From an uncultured Erysipelotrichaceae bacterium (GTDB taxonomy: Bacteria; Bacillota_I; Bacilli_A; Erysipelotrichales; Coprobacillaceae): 5,939 nt of DNA. Shown one piece after another: positions 1-4,656 of the stretch. Position 1 is the first letter of the stretch; every line of letters starts with the position of its first letter. The translations under genes were made by a program, and so were the position numbers. The notes under the pieces are model-generated. The model saw nothing but the letters and a program-made list of their open reading frames with translations, was not told the origin of the DNA and did no database searches. The DNA lies in NCBI GenBank assembly GCA_900544435.1, contig UQVG01000136.1, positions 1 through 5,939 of the forward strand. Reading direction: 5' to 3'.

Positions 1-9
1 GGCTTTTTC

Positions 10-957
10 ATGAATCAGGTTTCTTGGACTTCTATTTTAATTGGTCTAGCCCTTTTTTTATTTGGTATTGACTATCTTTCCCTTTCTTTACAAGAACTTT
101 CGCCAACACGTTTAAAAAATCTTCTTTCTAAATGTACATCTTCTACTTCTAAATCTATTATGATCGGTTGTTTTATCACTTGTATCATTCAATCAAGTTC
201 TGCCACAACAGCTTTAACGGTCAGTTTAATTAATGCAAACCTTATGACTTTTTCTCAAAGTATTGGTATTATTATGGGTGCTAATATCGGTACAACGATT
301 ACAGCTTTTATTGTAGGTTTTGATCTTTTTCAATATGCTTCTTTCTTTTTGATTATTGGTGCGTTTTGTTTATTATTTTCTAATCATCCTAAAATAAAAG
401 GCCTTGCACAAATTCTTTTTGGGCTTGGTTGTTTATTTTATGGATTAGAACTTATGTCAATGCATCTTGAAGCTATTACCAAACTTCCTGAATTCATGAA
501 ATTAGTAACACTTTTTACAAATCATCCTATTCTTGCCATGTTTGGTGGAAGCATCATGACTGCTCTTATCCAGTCATCTAGCGCCATGATTGCCATTGTC
601 CAACAAATGTATCATTTAAAAGCTATTTCTCTCTACGTTTCTATTCCTTATATCTTTGGCTGTAATATTGGTACAACCATTACCGCTTTTCTTTCTGCTT
701 TTAAAGCGAATTCTTCTGCTAAAAAAGCTGCTCTATTTCATTTCCTATTTAATGTTATTGGAACGACTTTTTTCATGATTTTCCTGACGCCTTTTTATCA
801 TCTTTTTTTAACATTTCGCTTTTATATTCCTATTTCACCTCGTTTACAACTTGCTTTTATTCATGGTTTCTTCAATATTGTCACCACATTCCTTATTTTT
901 CCTTTTTATAAGTATATAATTTCATTTATAGAAAAGTGTTTTAAAGAGAATTGTTAA
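10..957 (+). CDS. Na+/phosphate cotransporter family protein, short form without PhoU domain
   Basis: Predicted inner-membrane sodium-dependent phosphate importer of the PNaS (NptA/YjbB, SLC34-like) family, 315 residues. The family hallmark, an inverted pair of Na_Pi_cotrans repeats, is intact: QSSSATT at residues 61-67 with GANIGTT at 90-96, and QSSSAM at 188-193 with GCNIGTT at 218-224. Hydrophobic segments run through most of the protein, and it ends shortly after the last one with a short basic tail. The PhoU-like cytoplasmic domain that usually follows in bacterial long forms is absent. The stop is a clean TAA with no sign of a frameshift, so this is a short form rather than a visible truncation. 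The ATG matches the start of the paralogue downstream. Only nine bases precede it, and GG at 1-2 may be the end of a ribosome binding site cut by the window edge. No terminator follows, so read-through into the next gene is likely. It uses CTT for leucine more often than the neighbouring paralogue. The family is secure; phosphate as substrate is inferred from the family. Confidence 0.92.
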   Translation: MNQVSWTSILIGLALFLFGIDYLSLSLQELSPTRLKNLLSKCTSSTSKSIMIGCFITCIIQSSSATTALTVSLINANLMTFSQSIGIIMGANIGTTITAFIVGFDLFQYASFFLIIGAFCLLFSNHPKIKGLAQILFGLGCLFYGLELMSMHLEAITKLPEFMKLVTLFTNHPILAMFGGSIMTALIQSSSAMIAIVQQMYHLKAISLYVSIPYIFGCNIGTTITAFLSAFKANSSAKKAALFHFLFNVIGTTFFMIFLTPFYHLFLTFRFYIPISPRLQLAFIHGFFNIVTTFLIFPFYKYIISFIEKCFKENC

Positions 958-973
958 GGTTTTGTAAAGAAAC

Positions 974-1012
974 TTAACATAATCTTTACACAAAATTAAC
1001 ATTCCTTTAAAA
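974..1012 (+). promoter_or_regulatory. Putative PhoP (Pho) box: TTAACA-type direct repeats on an 11-bp period
   Basis: Three strong hexamers, TTAACA (974-979), TTTACA (985-990) and TTAACA (996-1001), are each separated by exactly five bases. A weaker fourth, TTAAAA, falls in phase at 1007-1012. The Bacillus-type response regulator PhoP is known to bind TT(A/T/C)ACA repeats spaced by about five bases, as direct repeats on one face of the helix. The location, directly upstream of a phosphate transporter gene, fits that role. Binding, and the presence of PhoP/PhoR in this genome, are inferred. The fourth repeat overlaps the predicted -10 and may be coincidence. Confidence 0.72.
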
Positions 1013-1013
1013 T
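985..1013 (+). promoter_or_regulatory. Predicted sigma-A type promoter of the long Na+/phosphate cotransporter gene
   Basis: A -35 TTTACA at 985-990 (five of six bases match TTGACA) and a -10 TAAAAT at 1008-1013 (five of six match TATAAT) are separated by 17 bases. Transcription would begin near 1020, giving a leader of about 17 bases that carries the AGGAG at 1023-1027. The -35 coincides with the second PhoP-type hexamer, so regulator and polymerase sites are interleaved. The promoter lies after the first transporter gene and would let the second be driven independently of it. Confidence 0.6.
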
Positions 1014-1036
1014 AGAAAATATAGGAGTGTGATTAT

Positions 1037-2710
1037 ATGACATTAGCAGATATCAACTGGCCTTTGATTCTGGCAGGGCTTGGTTTATTTTTATTTGGTA
1101 TCGATTATATGGGTGATGGTTTAAAAAGTTATGCTGGAGATAAATTAAAGGACATTATTGATAAATACACCTCAAGTCCTGTAAAAGGAATATTAATTGG
1201 GGCCTTAGTAACATGTTTGATTCAATCAAGTTCTGGGACAACAGCTCTTACCATTGGATTGATTCGTTCTGGTTTAATGAATTTAAATCAAGCAGTAGGA
1301 ATTATCATGGGTGCCAATATTGGAACGGTTATTACTTCTGTTTTAGTTGGTTTAAAGATTTCTAAATATGCGGTTTATTTCATTATTATTGGTGCGTTTG
1401 TTTCTATGTTTTCTAAAAACAAAAAAACAAAGTATTTATCACAAATTATTTTTGGATTTGGTTGTTTATTCTATGGCTTAGATTTAATGGGAAACAATTT
1501 ATCGATGATCGCTGAAGTTCCAGAATTTACACAAATTACTGAATTCTTAATGAAAAGTCCTTGGCTTGGTTTACTTGGTGGAACAATTCTTACATGTGCG
1601 ATTCAATCATCAGCTGCAACCATTGCCATTGTTCAACAAATGTATGGAGCAGGTGCTATCGGTTTAAATATTGCTTTACCATTTTTATTTGGATCAAATA
1701 TTGGAACAACAATTACAGCAGTTCTAGCATCCATTGGTGGATCTATCCCTGCTAAAAGAGCTGCTTTCTTCCACGTTTTATTTAATGTTATTGGATCTGT
1801 TTTATTCATGATTGTTTTATCACCATTTACTTTATTGATTCAATATATTAATTCAGTAAGTACCATGTCCCCTGAATTACAACTTGCAGTTGCTCATGGT
1901 ATCTTTAATATAGTAACAACGATTTTATTCTTTCCATTTATTAATAAGATTGTTGTTATTATTAAAAAAATCATTCCAAATCATTCAAAAGAATTACAAA
2001 TGGATTTATCAGAATTAGATCCTCATGTTGTTCAATTGTTCCCTTCTCATGCTTTAGCTATCGCTAAAAACAAGATTTTAGAAATGGGAGCTATTACTGT
2101 TGAAGCTTGTGAAAATGTTAGAGAATATTTTATTTCTAAAAGTTCTACTGCTAAAGAAGCTGTCGAAGAATTAGAAAATGCAATCAACTTATTAGATAAA
2201 AAGATTGCTGAATATTTATTACTTATTTCACATGAACAATTAAATGATCATGATTCAAAAGAATATTTTGCTGATATGAAATCAATTAAAGATCTAGAAC
2301 GTGTCGGTGATTTATGTATTAACTTAACTCAATTCTTTGAAGCTGTTTATGATGAAAAAGATGATTTTTCATCAGAAGCTAAAGATGATATTATTGCTAT
2401 GATCAATATGGATATTGAAATGTTAAATCATGCAATGGTGGCTTTTGATAAACATGATTTAGATGATATTATATATGTCGATGATCGTGAAAGTAACTTA
2501 GATTATTATAATAAAAAAGCAAAACAAAGACATATTCAACGTGTTACTAATAAAACTGAAAAATCAGTTATTGTCAATTCTACATACGTTGATATCTTAT
2601 CTAATTTAGAGCGTATTGGTGATCATTGCCAAAACATTGCTGAATCTTATATGTTAGAAGAAGAAAACTTCAAACCTGATTATGAAGTTGATTCTGCATT
2701 TAATCAATAG
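1037..2710 (+). CDS. Na+/phosphate cotransporter family protein with C-terminal PhoU-like domain
   Basis: Predicted sodium-coupled phosphate importer, 557 residues, the normal length for bacterial long-form PNaS proteins. The membrane part (about residues 1-312) carries the two inverted Na_Pi_cotrans repeats: QSSSGTT at 63-69 with GANIGT at 92-97, and QSSAAT at 190-195 with GSNIGTT at 219-225. The third serine of the second QSSS motif is alanine here, unlike the upstream paralogue. Residues about 330-545 are a hydrophilic helical PhoU-like domain with its two signature metal-binding-type motifs, DLERVGD at 419-425 and NLERIGD at 523-529. In this family such domains are thought to tie uptake to phosphate status. 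The ATG is chosen because AGGAG lies at 1023-1027 with a nine-base spacer. It follows the short paralogue after 79 bp, has its own predicted PhoP-controlled promoter, and is closed by a strong terminator beginning in its stop codon. The membrane parts of the two paralogues align from end to end, roughly half identical by eye. Confidence 0.96.
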   Translation: MTLADINWPLILAGLGLFLFGIDYMGDGLKSYAGDKLKDIIDKYTSSPVKGILIGALVTCLIQSSSGTTALTIGLIRSGLMNLNQAVGIIMGANIGTVITSVLVGLKISKYAVYFIIIGAFVSMFSKNKKTKYLSQIIFGFGCLFYGLDLMGNNLSMIAEVPEFTQITEFLMKSPWLGLLGGTILTCAIQSSAATIAIVQQMYGAGAIGLNIALPFLFGSNIGTTITAVLASIGGSIPAKRAAFFHVLFNVIGSVLFMIVLSPFTLLIQYINSVSTMSPELQLAVAHGIFNIVTTILFFPFINKIVVIIKKIIPNHSKELQMDLSELDPHVVQLFPSHALAIAKNKILEMGAITVEACENVREYFISKSSTAKEAVEELENAINLLDKKIAEYLLLISHEQLNDHDSKEYFADMKSIKDLERVGDLCINLTQFFEAVYDEKDDFSSEAKDDIIAMINMDIEMLNHAMVAFDKHDLDDIIYVDDRESNLDYYNKKAKQRHIQRVTNKTEKSVIVNSTYVDILSNLERIGDHCQNIAESYMLEEENFKPDYEVDSAFNQ

Positions 2711-2734
2711 TCATGGATTTCCATGACTATTTTT
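2708..2734 (+). terminator. Rho-independent terminator after the Na+/phosphate cotransporter genes
   Basis: A perfect 9-bp stem, TAGTCATGG (2708-2716) with CCATGACTA (2721-2729), and an ATTT loop are followed by five Ts at 2730-2734. The 5' arm starts with the TAG stop codon itself, so the hairpin is flush with the gene end. It separates the transporter transcript from the following gene. Confidence 0.88.
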
Positions 2735-2742
2735 GTTATGAT
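2734..2742 (+). promoter_or_regulatory. Possible extended -10 promoter of the DUF2812-like gene
   Basis: TGT followed by TATGAT (2734-2742) fits the extended -10 pattern TGnTAnnnT, which can work without a good -35. The -35 position falls inside the terminator hairpin and matches poorly. The predicted start near 2748 leaves a leader of about 17 bases with AAAGGAG at 2752-2758 and a six-base spacer to the ATG. In AT-rich DNA such matches occur by chance, so this is tentative. Confidence 0.35.
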
Positions 2743-2764
2743 GTAACAGTCAAAGGAGTCACAT

Positions 2765-3769
2765 ATGTATAAATTATTAGATTATGATATAACTGAATAT
2801 AAGCAATTAGAAAACACTTTAAATGAATTATCTAAACAAGGGATTAACCCTACCTCTTTAGGTAAAATCAGTCATTTTGTAAAAAATGATAAACACTACT
2901 ACTACCATGTAGATTTACTGATCAAAAAACCAGCAACTCCTAAAAGAAAGGCATTGCACGATTTTATCAATGAATATGAAAAACAAATGTTTGATTATTA
3001 TGGTAAAATAGGAAAATTTATTATTTTTACAACTGAAAATAAACGTGCTTTACCAAAAGAAAGACAAAAAGCAATTGATGAATATTTAAGTACTCGTAAA
3101 ATTAGTACAACAACTTATTTTGTTTTATGGACTTTCTTTGCTTTTTTTGTTGCACAGCTTGTTTTACAAAAAAATCAAGTTCAAGAATTTCTAACTAATG
3201 GAAGTATTTTCATCCATTATTTACCTCTTATTTTATTTATAACAATTCTTATTCGTAGCCTTTATAAAATTGTTTTAGCTTGTCAAAAAAGCTTTGGAAA
3301 GATTATTAAACATCTCTTCTACGCTATGACTATTGTTACTTGTGTAGTAGCTATACTTGGATGTGTTTTAGATATTACTGATAGAAAGGATATTCCTTTA
3401 AATCAAAATATTTTAACATTGCAAGTATTTGATAAAGAAACAAATTCAAAGAAATATCCAAACTACAAACACACTAATAGTTTTATTGTTGAATCTACTT
3501 CTTATTTTGAAGAAAACAAACAAGGTGACCTCATGTATAGTAAAGATTATTGTTTTAAATCAACTGACAAAACAAACACTTTCTTTAATCGTTATTTAAA
3601 AAATTATGAAGATGTTCCTGTTATTAAAATTGATAAAAATACTTATCTATTTAAACTTGATACATCTTATGATACTTTACTCTATAAAAAAGAAAATCAT
3701 TTCTATTTTGTTTCTGCAAACTTTAGTTTAAAAAATGATTATCAAAATATTATTGAGTTTTATAAATAA
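2765..3769 (+). CDS. DUF2812-like membrane protein with C-terminal extracytoplasmic domain, function unknown
   Basis: A 334-residue protein of unknown function. The N-terminal 115 or so residues resemble DUF2812. A leading segment (about 6-27) has the pattern 'LENTLNELSKQGINP', like the family's 'WLNEMAAKGW' region. An aromatic strand follows at 38-53 (YYYHVDLL), and then a 'YYGKIGKFIIFTTE' stretch at 78-91 like the family's late conserved block. Three hydrophobic helices follow at about 117-135, 148-171 and 183-203. Residues 204-334 are polar, lysine- and aromatic-rich, and probably outside if the N-terminus is cytoplasmic. The start is supported by AAAGGAG at 2752-2758. DUF2812 genes in Firmicutes often sit beside a PadR-type repressor; none is present here, so context gives no functional clue. 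It lies between two terminators and looks monocistronic. The coding call is strong, the domain match moderate, and no biochemical function can be proposed. Confidence 0.75.
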   Translation: MYKLLDYDITEYKQLENTLNELSKQGINPTSLGKISHFVKNDKHYYYHVDLLIKKPATPKRKALHDFINEYEKQMFDYYGKIGKFIIFTTENKRALPKERQKAIDEYLSTRKISTTTYFVLWTFFAFFVAQLVLQKNQVQEFLTNGSIFIHYLPLILFITILIRSLYKIVLACQKSFGKIIKHLFYAMTIVTCVVAILGCVLDITDRKDIPLNQNILTLQVFDKETNSKKYPNYKHTNSFIVESTSYFEENKQGDLMYSKDYCFKSTDKTNTFFNRYLKNYEDVPVIKIDKNTYLFKLDTSYDTLLYKKENHFYFVSANFSLKNDYQNIIEFYK

Positions 3770-3771
3770 AC

Positions 3772-3799
3772 AAAAAATCCACCTCAAAGTGGATTTTTT
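3772..3799. terminator. Bidirectional rho-independent terminator between convergent genes
   Basis: A perfect 11-bp inverted repeat runs from an A-rich arm ending TCCAC (3772-3782) to an arm GTGGA ending in six Ts (3789-3799), with a six-base loop CTCAAA. It has a T-run on each strand, so it can stop the + strand DUF2812-like gene (ends 3769) and the - strand small membrane protein gene. The latter's TAA stop (3800-3798) overlaps the arm. Confidence 0.92.
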
Positions 3800-4064
3800 A
3801 TTTACCTGTAATAATAAGATAGATAAGAAGTAAAGCAATAATAATCATTGTTGAAATAAGTACACGTCTTTCAAACTCACTATAATCATCATGACAAAGA
3901 TAATGGGCTAGATAGTTAAGAACTAACGCTATAAGCAAAAATACTCTTCCAATCATAAAATAAGATGTATTCATGACCACAGGTTCAATAAGCAATAAAA
4001 CATCAACCAAATTGATTTTATATTTATGATGTGGTTTACAAATTTTATACAGTAATTTCTTCAT
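3798..4064 (-). CDS. Small membrane protein, translationally coupled to the nitroreductase
   Basis: An 88-residue hydrophobic protein that I do not recognise. The N-terminus is basic (lysines and histidines within residues 2-16). A short amphipathic or hydrophobic stretch lies at about 18-31. Two clear transmembrane helices follow at about 34-56 and 67-86, separated by an acidic loop with CHDDYSEFERR at 57-67. The positive-inside pattern suggests a cytoplasmic N-terminus and, with two helices, a cytoplasmic C-terminus. Its ATG overlaps the stop of the nitroreductase by one base (TAATG), and no strong Shine-Dalgarno lies in front (only a weak GTGAG). Translation is therefore probably by re-initiation, and expression tied to the upstream gene. 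The coding call rests on that coupling, the coherent membrane pattern and the flush terminator. A link to the nitroreductase's role, such as membrane docking, is only a guess. Confidence 0.8.
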   Translation of the reverse strand: MKKLLYKICKPHHKYKINLVDVLLLIEPVVMNTSYFMIGRVFLLIALVLNYLAHYLCHDDYSEFERRVLISTMIIIALLLIYLIITGK

Positions 4065-4600
4065 TAATAAAACGTACTCACTTCTTCTATTGTTTTTCTT
4101 TTTGGCATACTTGGTTCAATATCCGGATAACCCACACCTATTACAGAAACAATCGTTTCTTGTACAGGAATTTCTAAAAGTTCACGGATAGCTCTTTCAT
4201 CCCTGATTCCCATAACAAGTGTTCCTAAACCAAGTTCAGTCGCCTTAAGGATCAAGTTTTGATTAGCTAGTCCACAATCATAAACACCCCAACCATTTTG
4301 TAATTCATTGTCAGGACTTCCATTTCTTTGAAAACCTGCACGATCTTTAACAAATGTTGTCACAATTAAAACAGGTGCATCAGCTATATTTTTTTGATTA
4401 AATTCTGGTAAACATTTTTCTTTAAACTGTTTCAACATTTCCCTTGATTGAATAACATGATATCGTGGTGTTTGGCTATTTTTCCAACTTTCTGAATAGA
4501 TGCCAGCTTGAATCATTTCTTCAATTTTTTCTTTTTCTACAGGTTGTTGTTTATATTTTCGAATACTTCTTCTTTGTTGTAAAACATTTTGTAACTCCAT
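4064..4600 (-). CDS. Nitroreductase family protein (FMN-dependent oxidoreductase)
   Basis: Predicted cytoplasmic FMN flavoprotein that would reduce nitro compounds, quinones or similar acceptors with NAD(P)H; the true substrate cannot be read from sequence. Numbered from the chosen ATG, the FMN-phosphate motif RRSIRKY is at 10-16. SWKNSQTPRY at 38-47 is the usual 'SPSWKNSQPW' flavin region. GVYDCGLANQNLILKA at 105-120 and ELGLGTLVMG at 122-131 form the core helix and loop, and IGVGYPD at 154-160 leads into the PKRKTIEEV tail. At 178 residues it is a compact member of the family, complete at both ends. The frame can also open at GTG 4609-4607, three codons earlier, but the AGGAG at 4615-4611 is one base from that GTG and ten from the ATG at 4600, so the ATG is preferred. 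It is upstream partner of the 88-residue membrane protein (one-base overlap) and lies 53 bp after htpG, beyond a terminator. Confidence 0.93.
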   Translation of the reverse strand: MELQNVLQQRRSIRKYKQQPVEKEKIEEMIQAGIYSESWKNSQTPRYHVIQSREMLKQFKEKCLPEFNQKNIADAPVLIVTTFVKDRAGFQRNGSPDNELQNGWGVYDCGLANQNLILKATELGLGTLVMGIRDERAIRELLEIPVQETIVSVIGVGYPDIEPSMPKRKTIEEVSTFY

Positions 4601-4621
4601 AATTTTCACTCTCCTGCTTTT

Positions 4622-4627
4622 ATTATA
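4622..4627 (-). promoter_or_regulatory. Possible -10 element for the nitroreductase operon
   Basis: Read on the - strand, a perfect TATAAT (4627-4622) lies just after the htpG terminator hairpin. Transcription would start near 4615, putting the AGGAG at the very 5' end of the message. No acceptable -35 is seen at 16-18 bases (the position falls in the hairpin) and there is no TGn extension. The element also lies in the T-tract of the terminator, where such matches are easy by chance. Confidence 0.3.
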
Positions 4628-4656
4628 AAAGAAAAGACTATCGAATGATAGCCTTA
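4625..4656 (-). terminator. Rho-independent terminator of htpG
   Basis: On the - strand, AAGGCTATC (4655-4647 for the clearest nine bases) pairs with GATAGTCTT (4642-4634) across an ATTC loop, with one G-T wobble, followed by a T-rich run down to about 4625. The two leading As belong to the TAA stop of htpG (4656-4654), so the hairpin starts in the stop codon, as in the + strand transporter gene. Confidence 0.87.

Noticed and set aside
10..957. The short cotransporter as a pseudogene broken by a frameshift that lost the PhoU domain.
   Set aside because: After the stop there is no residual PhoU-like sequence in any frame; the regulatory region of the next gene begins immediately. The membrane motifs are all intact.
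952..979. Inverted repeat TGTTAAG / CTTAACA with a 14-base spacer, possible terminator or operator.
   Set aside because: The stem is AT-rich and has no T-run after it, so it is not a terminator. The right arm is explained by the first PhoP-type hexamer, and a 7-bp match is easy by chance in such AT-rich DNA.
1561..1755. A 64-codon open frame on the + strand inside the long cotransporter gene.
   Set aside because: It lies wholly within a strong coding gene in another frame, its product is a Trp/Cys/Ser-rich string with no family look, and it has no ribosome binding site.
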